DNA of 64,000 nucleotides from Streptomyces venezuelae ATCC 10712 (GCF_008639165.1 NZ_CP029197.1:8126001-8190000); one strand, 5' to 3'; counted from the first letter of the stretch, positions 1-8,298 are shown. The notes: generated from the sequence alone by a model not told the origin. A program made the numbers and translations.

Positions 1-220
1 GCGCACCGGCCCGGCCGCCCGCCGTGTCGGCGTCGGTCGTGTCACCGGGCGCCCGGTGACCTCCGCCGCGCGCCGATCCCCAGCTTTGCTCGGGTGCGTC
101 GCCGGCTCCACGGCCGGCCTTGGCGGCCCAGCCGTCCAGGGCGAGGGCCGCCCGTTCCGTACCTGTCAGTACGGCGAATATGAATGCCACTAGGAGAACT
201 AGTGGTCGCGCGGTACGCAC
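1..220 (-). CDS. Secreted protein, N-terminal part only (runs off left edge)
   Basis: An open minus-strand frame begins at a GTG ending at 220 and stays open to the window edge, about 73 codons. The start is preceded by a GGGGGAT purine-rich site five bases upstream. The N-terminus is signal-peptide-like: two arginines, then a hydrophobic stretch (PLVLLVAFIFAVLTG), then a small-residue region. After it come Gly/Ala/Arg-rich residues with no recognisable domain. Third codon positions are GC-rich, as in real genes here. The mature domain lies outside the window, so function cannot be named. Confidence 0.55.
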   Translation of the reverse strand, partial: MRTARPLVLLVAFIFAVLTGTERAALALDGWAAKAGRGAGDAPEQSWGSARGGGHRAPGDTTDADTAGGRAGA

Positions 221-596
221 GATGATCCCCCATGTAATCGAACAGAGGGGGTAGTCGTACCGACGTTCACAGCGGACCCACAAGTTCCAGCCACAGTAGG
301 CCCGTCGAACCGGAGGGCGGCGAACCCCGTATACGGGAGCATGTGAGGACAGACCACCTGGCCGGCCGCCGGGGCGGACCTGCTGGTGTGGCGAAGCTCA
401 CGCAACCTTAGGGGCCGCTGCTGCGTTCGCGCGCGACGGGAACTCGCCTTGACAAAGCCGGGGGAGTGGGCGGCAAGTCGGCCCAGCCGGGTGGCTCGCG
501 GACGACGGGTCGGCACCGCCGGGGTGAGGTGGACGACGAGTCGACCGGGCCGAGGTGGACGACAGGTCGACCCGTGCCGGGTGGCGCCGGTCCCCG
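221..596. other. Gene-free stretch with a 24-26 bp imperfect direct repeat
   Basis: No convincing gene was found between the secreted-protein start and the end of the MFS gene. Around 526-576 a segment beginning GAGGTGGACGAC is repeated twice in tandem with small changes. A TTGACA sits near 450 on the plus strand, but no good -10 follows and no plus-strand gene lies downstream. The promoter of the leftward partial gene should lie here but cannot be pinned down. Confidence 0.4.
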
Positions 597-1907
597 TCAG
601 TCCCTCGTGGCCGGATCCGTACGCCCGAAGTGGCGGGCGGTCGGCACGAGCGCCGCCGCGGCCGGTACGAGGAAGCACGCGGCCGCGCAGGCGGCGAGCA
701 CCGGCGTGACCCCGAACCGCTCGATCGCGGGCGCGATCAACGCCAGCCCGACGGGCGCGAGTCCGTAGGACACCAGGAAGTCCAGGGAGGAGACGCGGGC
801 CAGCTTGTCCGGGGCCACCTCGCGCTGGGTCGCGGTGAACCAGGGCACGTTGAAGAGCTCGATGCCGATCCCGGCCACGGCGTACGCGGCGACGACCACG
901 GCCGGATGCACCGGCAGCATCAGGCTCAGCGGGGCGACACCGTACGCGCCGAGCCCGGCGAACGCCGCCCAGCCCGGGGAGCGCGGCCGCAGGCGGGCGA
1001 TGACCAGGGCCCCGCCGAGCGCGCCCACGGTGTACGCGGTCATCGCCGCGGCGAGGACCCACTCGGTGCCGTAGCGGTCCCGGCTGATCAGGGGCAGTGC
1101 CACACCGGTGGCGGAGTAGCCGAGCGCGATGACCGCGACCAGCGCGCCGAGCCCCGCGAGGAACCACGGGTGGCGGCGCGCCTCGCGTATGCCCTCAAGG
1201 AACTCGGCCCGAAAGCCGGCGCGGGGTGCGGAGCCGGCAGCCGGGCGCGCGTCCGACGAGGGGTCCGGCAGCTCCTCGGGTGACCTGCCGCCCGTCGCCC
1301 GCGCCGTACCCCGGCCCGGGACGAGCCCGGCGGCCAGCCACAGCGCCCCGATGCCCAGCAGCAGGGTCCGCACGTCGAGGAAGGCCGCGAGCAGCGCGGT
1401 CAGTGTGGGTCCGGCGAGCGTGGAACTCCGTACGGCCACGGTCATGGCGGCGTTGGCCTGCTGGCGCCGCTCGGGTGTGACGATCTCGGCCGTGAGCGCC
1501 TGGAACGCCGGGCGGCAGGCGCCCTGACCGGCGCCGGCGAGCGCGGCGGCCGCCGTCATCAGCGCGAGCGAGTGGCCGAGTCCGACTGCCAGGAGGGGCG
1601 CGGCGGTCGCGGCCGCGAGGGCGGACCAGAGGACGACCGCGCGGCGGGAGTGCCGGTCGGCCAGGACGCCGCCGACGGCGACGGCGACGAGGAAGCCGGC
1701 GGTGCGTGCGGCGAGGACCAGGCCGAGTCCGGCGGCGCCGAGGTCGCGGTGCAGGACGGCGAGCCCGAGGACGAACGGCAGGGCCCAGGTCGCGAGGCCG
1801 GAGGCGGTGGTGCCCGCCCAGAGGCGCAGGAACGCGGGGTCCCGGAGGACCGAACGGGAGGGTGGCGCTGGGGACTTGGGGGCCGTGGGGGCGGGTGTGG
1901 TGGTCAT
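597..1907 (-). CDS. MFS exporter, probable metallophore efflux
   Basis: A 436-aa major facilitator with about 12 hydrophobic segments and a soluble charged loop near residues 200-240 in the middle, as in MFS proteins of two six-helix halves. The motif between helices 2 and 3 is visible as GGVLADRHSRR. ATG at 1907 has a GAGGAG about ten bases upstream. It is divergent from the metal-type ABC uptake and biosynthesis operon, and the shared intergenic region holds a Zur-like box. Dedicated MFS exporters sit beside metallophore genes in other systems (staphylopine CntE, staphyloferrin B SbnD). Export of the small molecule made by the divergent operon is inferred; a drug exporter is the alternative. 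Confidence 0.8.
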   Translation of the reverse strand: MTTTPAPTAPKSPAPPSRSVLRDPAFLRLWAGTTASGLATWALPFVLGLAVLHRDLGAAGLGLVLAARTAGFLVAVAVGGVLADRHSRRAVVLWSALAAATAAPLLAVGLGHSLALMTAAAALAGAGQGACRPAFQALTAEIVTPERRQQANAAMTVAVRSSTLAGPTLTALLAAFLDVRTLLLGIGALWLAAGLVPGRGTARATGGRSPEELPDPSSDARPAAGSAPRAGFRAEFLEGIREARRHPWFLAGLGALVAVIALGYSATGVALPLISRDRYGTEWVLAAAMTAYTVGALGGALVIARLRPRSPGWAAFAGLGAYGVAPLSLMLPVHPAVVVAAYAVAGIGIELFNVPWFTATQREVAPDKLARVSSLDFLVSYGLAPVGLALIAPAIERFGVTPVLAACAAACFLVPAAAALVPTARHFGRTDPATRD

Positions 1908-1967
1908 GGTGCGCGTGCTCCTCGGATGCGGGGGAGCGGCTCGGCGAGCCGCCCCCGGTGTCGTTAA

Positions 1968-1982
1968 TGAAAATGATTGCCA
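1968..1982. promoter_or_regulatory. Putative Zur box between exporter and ABC/biosynthesis operon
   Basis: The sequence TGAAAATGATTGCCA matches 13 of 15 positions of the actinobacterial Zur consensus TGAAAATGATTTTCA. It sits inside a longer AT-rich dyad (TAATG...CATTA), which stands out in this GC-rich DNA. Its centre is 68 bp from the MFS start and 88 bp from the binding-protein start, so it could repress both directions. It does not resemble the IdeR/DmdR iron box (TTAGGTTAGGCTAACCTAA), which argues for zinc rather than iron. Assignment is by consensus from memory. Confidence 0.65.
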
Positions 1983-2062
1983 TTACAGTACCCTTCGAAC
2001 GCGGCACTCCTGCCCGGTGCACCACCACACCCATGTCCGTCCCTCCCAGACCGGAGAACCCC

Positions 2063-3121
2063 ATGCGCCACCCCGCCCCCCTCGGCATAGCCCTGACGCT
2101 CGCCCTCGCCACCACGGGCTGCGCGACCGCTGCGGACGACCGCCCAACAGCCCGCGACCGCCCCGCGGTCGAGGCGGGCGCCGCGACCGGACACGCCGAC
2201 GGCGGGAAGCCGGTCTCCGTCACCAGCTGCGGCCGCGAGATCTCCGTCCCCGCGTCACCTCGCCGGGCCGTCGCCCTGGACCAGACCTCGACCGAGACCC
2301 TGCTCGAACTCGGCCTCCAGGACCGGATGGCGGGCACGGCCAACCTGAAGACGAAGATCCCCGCCCCGTACCGGGCGGCGTACGCGAAGATCCCGGTCAT
2401 CGCCCCGAAGATCGCCACCGGTGAGCAACTGCGCGCCGCCACCCCCGACTTCGTCGTCGCCGGCTCCGCCGACCTCTACACCGCGGACCGCGCAGGCACC
2501 CGCGAGGAACTGGCCGAACTCAAGGTCCCCACCTTCGTCAGCGCCGTGGACTGCCCCCAGCACAACCCGCCCGGCACCACCCCCTTCGAGCTCCTCTTCT
2601 CCGACTACGAGAACCTGGGCAAGCTCTTCGGCGCCGAGGAGCGCGCCCACAAGCTCGCCACCGCCCAGCGCGCGGCCGTCGCCAAAGCCGGGACGAACAC
2701 CGCCACGACGCACCCCGGCGAGGACCGCCCCACGGTCGTCTTCCTCTACTCCGTCTTCAACGGCATGCCGTACGTGGCCGGCGGGACGAGCCTGCCCAGC
2801 GAGATGAGCCGGATCGTCGGCGCGAAGAACGCCTTCGACGACGTCGCCGAGGACTGGCCCGAGGTCTCCTGGGAAGAGGTCGCCCGCCGCGACCCGGACG
2901 TCATCGTCGTGGGCGACCTGTCCGAACGCGGCCGGCCCGGCGACAGCGCCCGCGAGAAGCGGGCCAAGATGACCGGACACCCGGTGATCTCCCGGCTCGC
3001 GGCGGTCCGCGAGAACAGGATCCTCGAGGTGCCGGGCATCGAACTCGACCCCTCCGTGCGCTCCGTGCACGCCCTCGGGCTGCTCGCCCAGGGCATGAAG
3101 GACCTCGGACATGCCCACTGA
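2063..3121 (+). CDS. ABC transporter substrate-binding lipoprotein, metal-chelate type
   Basis: A 352-aa class III (FecB/BtuF-like) binding protein. The N-terminus has a lipoprotein signal with Cys20 (LATTGC), so it should be anchored outside the membrane. Family landmarks include the segment opening the first lobe (RRAVALDQTSTETLLELG), the inter-lobe helix region and the late WPEVSWEEVARRDPDVIVVGD-like segment. ATG 2063 is preceded by CCGGAGAA. It overlaps the permease gene by 11 bases and follows the Zur-like box. Role: capture of a metal chelate for the adjacent FecCD/ATPase pair. The ligand is unknown; iron siderophore and cobalamin are alternatives. Confidence 0.88.
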   Translation: MRHPAPLGIALTLALATTGCATAADDRPTARDRPAVEAGAATGHADGGKPVSVTSCGREISVPASPRRAVALDQTSTETLLELGLQDRMAGTANLKTKIPAPYRAAYAKIPVIAPKIATGEQLRAATPDFVVAGSADLYTADRAGTREELAELKVPTFVSAVDCPQHNPPGTTPFELLFSDYENLGKLFGAEERAHKLATAQRAAVAKAGTNTATTHPGEDRPTVVFLYSVFNGMPYVAGGTSLPSEMSRIVGAKNAFDDVAEDWPEVSWEEVARRDPDVIVVGDLSERGRPGDSAREKRAKMTGHPVISRLAAVRENRILEVPGIELDPSVRSVHALGLLAQGMKDLGHAH

Positions 3122-4457
3122 CCCGCCGACGGCCGGCACCCCGGCGAACCTGCTTGCCCCGTCGCGCCCTGCCGACGAGCCCGCTCGCGCGGGTCTGTCC
3201 GCGCCTGCGGACCCGTCCGGGCTAGCCGACCAGCAGGGTCCCACCGATTTGTCCGTTCCCGCCGACCAGACTGCACCTGCGGACCTGTCCGTTCCCGCGG
3301 ACCTGTCCGTGCCCGCCGACCTGTCCGTGCCCGCCGACCAAGCCGTTCGCGGGGGCCTCTCCGAGCCCGCAGACCCGCCCAGGCCCGCGGACCCGCCCGG
3401 TCCCACCGAACTGCCCGCTCCCACCGGCCCGTCGGCGCCCGTCCCACCCCGGCGGTTCCCCCTCGTCACGGCCCTCGCCACCGCCACCGTCCTGGTGGCC
3501 TCCCTCGCGGCGGCCGTCCGCGTCGGTACCGCCGACGTCGGCTGGGCCGACCTCGTACGCGTCCTCGGGGCGCACGCAGGCCTGGACGTGGAGCCACTGC
3601 CCCCGCTCGTGGACTCGCTCATCTGGGACCTCCGGCTGCCGCGCGTCCTGATGGCCGCACTCGTCGGTGCCTCGCTCGCCGTGTGCGGCGCCGTGCTCCA
3701 GGCGGTCACCCGCAACGCGCTCGCCGACCCGTACCTGCTCGGCGTGTCCTCCGGCGCGTCGACGGGCGCCGTCACCGTCGTCGTCCTCGGAATCGGCGCG
3801 GGCACCCTCGGCGTCACCGGCGGCGCGCTCGTCGGCGCCCTGTTGGCCTTCGGTCTCCTGCTCCTCCTGCTCCGGCGTACCGGACTCGACTCCGTCCGCA
3901 TCGTCCTCACCGGAGTGGTCGTCGGTCAGCTCCTGACCGCCCTGACCTCCCTCGTCCTCATGGCGTCGGCCGACGCCGACACCACCCGCGCCGTCACCCA
4001 CTGGCTCCTGGGCTCGATGGCACCGGCCCGCTGGGACACCGTCCTGGTCTGCGCGATCGTCACCCCCCTGGGACTCGCGGTCGCGTGGCTGTGCTCGAAC
4101 GCGCTCGACGGGCTCGCGTTCGGCACCGACACCGCCGCCTCGCTCGGCATCGGCGTACGGCACACCAGGATGCTGCTCCTGGTGGTGACGGCGGCCCTGA
4201 CCGCCGTCGCGGTCGCGACCGTCGGCGCCATCGGCTTCGTCGGACTGATCGTCCCCCACGGGGTGCGCTTCCTCGTCGGCCCGCCGCACCGCGTGCTGTT
4301 GCCGTACGCGGCGCTCGCGGGCGCGGTGTTCCTGGTGTGGACCGACGCCCTCGCCCGGATCGCCTTCGCACCCCGCGAGGTCCCCGTCGGGGTGATCACC
4401 GCACTGCTCGGCGTGCCCCTGTTCCTCCTCGTCCTGCGCAGGAGGGGTGAGCTGTGA
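3111..4457 (+). CDS. FecCD-family ABC permease with Pro/Ala-rich repeat N-terminus
   Basis: A 448-aa membrane permease of the metal-chelate/cobalamin type. From about residue 120 it shows the usual hydrophobic helices, with typical segments such as LPRVLMAALVGASLAVCGA, the LADPYLLGVSSGA region and the C-terminal GFVGLIVPHGVRFLVG loop that contacts the ATPase. Unusually, the first ~115 residues are a Pro/Ala/Asp-rich, probably disordered cytoplasmic tail with a repeated DLSVPA hexapeptide; ordinary FecCD proteins lack this. ATG 3111 overlaps the binding-protein stop, and no better internal start was seen. The ATPase gene starts inside its stop codon. Confidence 0.88.
   Translation: MPTDPPTAGTPANLLAPSRPADEPARAGLSAPADPSGLADQQGPTDLSVPADQTAPADLSVPADLSVPADLSVPADQAVRGGLSEPADPPRPADPPGPTELPAPTGPSAPVPPRRFPLVTALATATVLVASLAAAVRVGTADVGWADLVRVLGAHAGLDVEPLPPLVDSLIWDLRLPRVLMAALVGASLAVCGAVLQAVTRNALADPYLLGVSSGASTGAVTVVVLGIGAGTLGVTGGALVGALLAFGLLLLLLRRTGLDSVRIVLTGVVVGQLLTALTSLVLMASADADTTRAVTHWLLGSMAPARWDTVLVCAIVTPLGLAVAWLCSNALDGLAFGTDTAASLGIGVRHTRMLLLVVTAALTAVAVATVGAIGFVGLIVPHGVRFLVGPPHRVLLPYAALAGAVFLVWTDALARIAFAPREVPVGVITALLGVPLFLLVLRRRGEL
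3282..3335 (+). repeat. Three 18-bp tandem repeats coding DLSVPA
   Basis: Three consecutive 18-base units starting GACCTGTCCGT encode the hexapeptide D-L-S-V-P-A inside the N-terminal tail of the permease. Degenerate copies flank them on both sides (LSVPADQTAPA, LSEPADPP). The unit length keeps the frame, so copy number could change without breaking the gene. Confidence 0.9.
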
Positions 4458-5275
4458 GGATCGCCGCCGAGAACCTGAGCTGGTCGGTCGCGGGCACCCC
4501 GGTCGTACGGGACGTCAGCGCGGCCGTCGCCCCCGGCGAGACCGTCGGACTGCTCGGCCCCAACGGCTCGGGCAAGTCCTCCCTGCTGCGCTGCCTCGCC
4601 GGCCTCCGCGCCCCCGACACGGGCACCGTCCGCTACGACGGCGAGTCCGTCCGGGGCTGGAGCGCCCGCCGGATCGCCCGGCACGTCGCGTTCGTCGCAC
4701 AGGACTCGGGCGCCGACAGCGACCTCCGGGTCGCCGACGTGGTCGGTCTGGGACGGACGCCGTTCCGGGACCGCTGGCGCGGCCCCGACGGCACCGACCG
4801 CGCGGTGACGGCACAGGCGCTGGAGGAAGTCGGCCTCACGGCGCTCGCCGACCGCTCCTGGAAGGCGCTGTCCGGCGGCGAACGCCAACGCGCCCACATC
4901 GCCCGCGCGCTGGCCCAGCAGCCGTACGCCCTGCTCCTCGACGAACCCACCAACCACCTCGACGTCAAGCACCAGCTGGAGCTCATGGAGCTGCTGACCG
5001 GCACCGAACGGACCGTCCTCGTCGCGCTGCACGACCTGTCGCTCGCCGCCCGGTACTGCGACCGGCTGCTGCTCCTGCACCACGGCCGGCTGATCGCCGC
5101 CGGCCCGCCCGCCGAGGTACTGACCGCCGAGCGGCTCGCCGAGGTCTTCGAGGTCGACGCCGCCCTCACCACCGACGCCCTGGGCCAGCCGGCCGTCACC
5201 TACCGCGGCCCACTCGACGCCCGGCGCGGTACCGCCCTCCGGGCGCCCCGACCCACGTCCGTCCCCTCCCACTGA
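4454..5275 (+). CDS. ABC transporter ATPase for metal-chelate uptake
   Basis: A 273-aa FecE/FhuC-type ATPase. Visible motifs are Walker A GPNGSGKSS (about residues 35-43), Q-loop around AQDSG, ABC signature LSGGERQRAHIARAL, Walker B ALLLDEPTNHLD and switch histidine in VALHDLSLAARY. The GTG start overlaps the permease stop (GTGA), so translation should be coupled. It powers the adjacent FecCD permease and binding lipoprotein. The C-terminus carries about 30 extra residues beyond the usual fold. Confidence 0.92.
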   Translation: MRIAAENLSWSVAGTPVVRDVSAAVAPGETVGLLGPNGSGKSSLLRCLAGLRAPDTGTVRYDGESVRGWSARRIARHVAFVAQDSGADSDLRVADVVGLGRTPFRDRWRGPDGTDRAVTAQALEEVGLTALADRSWKALSGGERQRAHIARALAQQPYALLLDEPTNHLDVKHQLELMELLTGTERTVLVALHDLSLAARYCDRLLLLHHGRLIAAGPPAEVLTAERLAEVFEVDAALTTDALGQPAVTYRGPLDARRGTALRAPRPTSVPSH

Positions 5276-5294
5276 AACGAAGCCGAGGCCTCTG

Positions 5295-6230
5295 ATGCAC
5301 AGCACACCCCAGCCCCTCTCCGTCCCTCCCCAGCCGACGTCCCCGCCCGCGTCCGCGCGTACCACCTCGGCGGCCTCCATCCCGCACCCGGCCCCCGCGC
5401 GTACCACATCGGCGGCCTCCGTCGACCAGCTCATCGCCGCGGTCCTGGCGGGCGAACACGGGCCGCTGCCCTCCGCGCTCGTCGCCACCAGCGTGTTCTG
5501 GATCCACCACGGCACCCGCCTGGCCGGCGGCGACACCACCTACCTCAACCAGTACGTCCTCGTCAGGCTCGGCGGCTCCTTCGGCGGCTGCGCCTTCGAG
5601 GCCGGCGAGCTCACCCCGTCCCTCTGCCACGACTACTCGGGCGCGCCGCTCGACCTGCTGCTGCGCGACGCCCCGCGCCCCGTGCGGATCGCCGCCCTCG
5701 ACGCCTACCTCGCCCACGCCCACCCGCACCGGACGGCCGCCGAGCGGGGCGAGGCCGAACCCGTCAGCCTGCCCGCCGGCACCCCGGAGGTCCGCGCGAA
5801 GGCCCGCGACACGGCCATCGCGGGTCTGCTCGACATCACGCACGGCGCCGAGGTGGGGCTCATCGGCGTCGTCAACCCCCTGGTCGCGGCGATCCGTGAG
5901 CAGGGCGGGGAACCCCTGCCCTGCGACTTCAACCTGAAGGCCACCCAGTGGGGCGACCCCGTCACGGACGACATGCACGAGGTGCTCGACCGGGCCGAGG
6001 CGGTCGTCGCCACGGGCATGACCCTAAGCAACGGCTCGTTCGACACGATCCTGGCGCGCTGCCGCGACCGGGAGATCCCGCTGATCGTGTACGCGCAGAG
6101 CGGCAGCGCCGTCGCCCGCGCGTTCCTCGGCGCGGGCGTGACGGCCGTGTCGGCGGAGCCGTTCCCCTTCTCCCAGTTCAGCGGCGAGGAGACCGTCCTG
6201 TACCGCTACCGCACGGCGGACGGCACATGA
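5295..6230 (+). CDS. DUF364-like Rossmann protein, putative heavy-metal chelation domain
   Basis: A 311-aa soluble protein. The first ~45 residues are Pro/Ser/Thr-rich with a duplicated ARTTSAAS. The remainder resembles PF04016 (DUF364): an N-terminal enolase-N-like alpha/beta part, then a Rossmann-like half with GLIGVVNPLVAAIREQG, a central ATQWGDPVTDDMHEV segment and VVATGMTLSNGSFDTIL. DUF364 has been proposed to handle metals because of its genomic neighbours; no reaction is established. It lies 19 bases after the ATPase gene and overlaps the kinase gene by four bases. An enzyme or chaperone acting on the metallophore or its metal complex is inferred. Confidence 0.7.
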   Translation: MHSTPQPLSVPPQPTSPPASARTTSAASIPHPAPARTTSAASVDQLIAAVLAGEHGPLPSALVATSVFWIHHGTRLAGGDTTYLNQYVLVRLGGSFGGCAFEAGELTPSLCHDYSGAPLDLLLRDAPRPVRIAALDAYLAHAHPHRTAAERGEAEPVSLPAGTPEVRAKARDTAIAGLLDITHGAEVGLIGVVNPLVAAIREQGGEPLPCDFNLKATQWGDPVTDDMHEVLDRAEAVVATGMTLSNGSFDTILARCRDREIPLIVYAQSGSAVARAFLGAGVTAVSAEPFPFSQFSGEETVLYRYRTADGT

Positions 6231-7285
6231 CCCGGCCGGGCAGGGCCCCGGGCACGGTCACCGGCCCGGGGCCCGACAGCGACCCGAACCCCGCCCGAGG
6301 CACCGGCCACGCCCCCTGCCACCACGGCGAACTCCTCCAGGGCGTCTTCCTCGACGCGGCCGGCCGCCGGTGCGCGGGCCTCGTCACCCTCCCCATGGCC
6401 GGCCCCGGCAGCCGCGCCGAGTTCCTCCGCCGCCCCGGCACACCGCCCCGGGCGCTCACCGTCGTACCCGCCGACCGTACGAAGGCCGCGGCCGCCGCGG
6501 CCCTCGCCGTCGAGGAGTGCGCCCGAAGATCCGGACTGCCTCCCTGCGGCGGGGAGCTGAGACTCGGCGGCGACATCCCCGTGGGCCTGGGCATGGGCAG
6601 CTCCACCAGCGACGTGATCGCGACCGTCCGCGCGGTCGCCGCCGCGTACGGGCTGCACCTCGCACCCGAGACGGTCGCGGGTCTTGCCGTCCGGGCGGAA
6701 CGGGCCAGCGATCCGCTGATGCTCGACGCCCGCCCGGTCCTCTTCGCCCAGCGGGAGGGCCGGGTCCTGGAGGTCCTCGGCCCGGCCCTCCCGCACCTGG
6801 TCGTCGTCGGCTGCACCCTCGGCGGGGGAGCACCCGTGGACACCCTCACCCTGCCCGTACGGGAGGCCACCGACGCCGACCTCCGCGCCTTCGAACGGCT
6901 CCGCGCCCTGCTGCGCCGCTCGCTGGCGACCGGCGACGTCGCGCTCCTGGGCAAGGTCGCCACGGCCAGCGCCCGCCGGGGCCAACAGGTCCTCCGCCAC
7001 CCGGAGTTCGACTCCCTGATCGCGACCGCCCGGCGCACCGGAGCGGTCGGCGTGCAGATCGCGCACAGCGGCGCCGTCGCGGGCGTCCTGTTCGACCCGA
7101 CGGCAGCGGGCCTGCACCACCGGGTACGGGGCTGCCGCCGCGCCCTGGACGACCGGGGCATTCCCACCACCCGCACCTTCACCACCCACACCACCACCGC
7201 CCCGCCCTTCCCAGCTGCCACCACCCCGAAGGAGTTCACGCCATGGACCAGCACGTCGCGGAGGCGATCGGCCGGCCGGACCTGA
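6227..7285 (+). CDS. PduX-like GHMP-family amino-acid kinase
   Basis: A 352-aa GHMP kinase. The N-terminal motif CHHGELLQGVF corresponds to the CGELVQG start of PduX L-threonine kinases, and the ATP-binding motif IPVGLGMGSSTSDVIATVRA corresponds to PduX IPVGKGMASSTAD. PduX makes O-phospho-L-threonine for cobalamin assembly, but no cobalamin genes are present. The next gene is a cysteine-synthase-fold enzyme of the kind that can use O-phosphoserine, so this kinase probably makes an O-phospho amino acid (Ser or Thr) for it. ATG 6227 overlaps the upstream stop (ATGA), and its end overlaps the next gene by 43 bases. The last ~30 residues are Thr/Pro/Ala-rich. Confidence 0.75.
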   Translation: MTRPGRAPGTVTGPGPDSDPNPARGTGHAPCHHGELLQGVFLDAAGRRCAGLVTLPMAGPGSRAEFLRRPGTPPRALTVVPADRTKAAAAAALAVEECARRSGLPPCGGELRLGGDIPVGLGMGSSTSDVIATVRAVAAAYGLHLAPETVAGLAVRAERASDPLMLDARPVLFAQREGRVLEVLGPALPHLVVVGCTLGGGAPVDTLTLPVREATDADLRAFERLRALLRRSLATGDVALLGKVATASARRGQQVLRHPEFDSLIATARRTGAVGVQIAHSGAVAGVLFDPTAAGLHHRVRGCRRALDDRGIPTTRTFTTHTTTAPPFPAATTPKEFTPWTSTSRRRSAGRT

Positions 7286-8298
7286 TACGCCTCGACGACC
7301 GGCTCCTGTGTCTGCGCTTCGAGACCATGAAGGTGGTCTCGGCACTGGCCGCCGTCCGTCATCTCCTCGACACCGGTGTCGTACGGCGCGGGGACACGCT
7401 TCTCGACAGCTCCAGCGGCATCTACGCGTACGCCCTCGCCCTCGCCTGCCACCGGCACGGCATGCGCTGCCACATCGTCGGATCGACGACGGTCGACCAC
7501 ACCCTGCGGACCCAGCTCGCCGTACTCGGGGCGACCCTGGAACAGATGGAACCGAGCAGCGACCTGAAACTCGACCAGAAACGACGGGTCGAGCGGATCC
7601 ACGAGATCCTCGCCGCCCACCCCGAGTACCACTGGATGCGGCAGTACCACGACGACATCCACTACCTCGGCTACCGCGCGATCGCCGACCGCGTCCACGA
7701 GGAGACCGGCGGCGCCCGGCTCACGGTCGTCGGCGGAGTCGGCTCCGGCGCCTCGACCGGCGCCCTGACCCGCTACCTCCGCGACCGGGACGCCAGGACG
7801 CCACGCGGGGCGGCGGGCGACGTCGACCTCGTGGGCGTCCAGCCCTTCGGCAGCCTCACCTTCGGCGCCCAGCACACCTCGGACCCCGAGATCATCATCG
7901 CCGGCATCGGCAGCTCCATCCCCTTCGGGAACGTCTCCCACGAGCTGTACGACACCCTGCACTGGATCTCCTTCGACGCGGCGCTGGCGGGCGCCGTCGA
8001 CCTCCTGCGCCGGCACGCCCTCTTCGCGGGCCTGTCGACCGGAGCGGCCTACCTCGCCGCGCGCCACGAACGCGAGCGCCGCCCCGGACGGACGGTCCTC
8101 TTCATCGCCCCCGACACCGGCCACCGCTATGTCGACACCGTCTTCGCCCGCCACGACGAGGCCGCGCCCCTAGGGCACTTCACGCCCCAGGACATCGCGG
8201 ACCAGACCGAACTGACCCTGCCGTGGTCCCGCATGCCCTGGAACCGCAGGAGCCATCCGCCGCGAGAATCGACCTCTATGGAATCTTTGACCACGTAA
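7243..8298 (+). CDS. Cysteine-synthase-fold PLP enzyme (SbnA/CysK-like)
   Basis: A 351-aa fold-type II PLP enzyme. Lys30 in FETMKVVSALAAV aligns with the PLP lysine of CysK; DSSSGIYAYALALA matches the TSGNTGIALA substrate loop; VGGVGSGASTGALTRYLR is the phosphate-binding glycine loop. It diverges from housekeeping CysK, which keeps PGGSVKDR at the lysine. SbnA uses this chemistry to join O-phosphoserine and glutamate on the way to 2,3-diaminopropionate. A beta-replacement with the kinase product is inferred here. ATG 7243 has an excellent GAAGGAG site. Last gene of the tight operon; the exact substrates cannot be read from sequence. Confidence 0.78.
   Translation: MDQHVAEAIGRPDLIRLDDRLLCLRFETMKVVSALAAVRHLLDTGVVRRGDTLLDSSSGIYAYALALACHRHGMRCHIVGSTTVDHTLRTQLAVLGATLEQMEPSSDLKLDQKRRVERIHEILAAHPEYHWMRQYHDDIHYLGYRAIADRVHEETGGARLTVVGGVGSGASTGALTRYLRDRDARTPRGAAGDVDLVGVQPFGSLTFGAQHTSDPEIIIAGIGSSIPFGNVSHELYDTLHWISFDAALAGAVDLLRRHALFAGLSTGAAYLAARHERERRPGRTVLFIAPDTGHRYVDTVFARHDEAAPLGHFTPQDIADQTELTLPWSRMPWNRRSHPPRESTSMESLTT

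Noticed and set aside
448..453. TTGACA as a promoter -35 on the plus strand
   Set aside because: No suitable -10 at 16-18 bases and no downstream plus-strand gene.
1968..1982. Fur/IdeR-type iron box at the metal locus
   Set aside because: The sequence lacks the TTAGGTTAGGCTAACCTAA pattern of actinobacterial iron regulators; the Zur pattern fits much better.
2255..3910. 551-codon open frame on the minus strand
   Set aside because: It is the antisense of the binding-protein and permease genes; residues are repetitive Arg/Ser/Ala and it lies against genes with clear motifs.
6227..7285. Cobalamin-pathway threonine kinase
   Set aside because: No cobalamin biosynthesis genes are present and the partner is a CysK-fold enzyme, so PduX function in B12 assembly is unlikely here.
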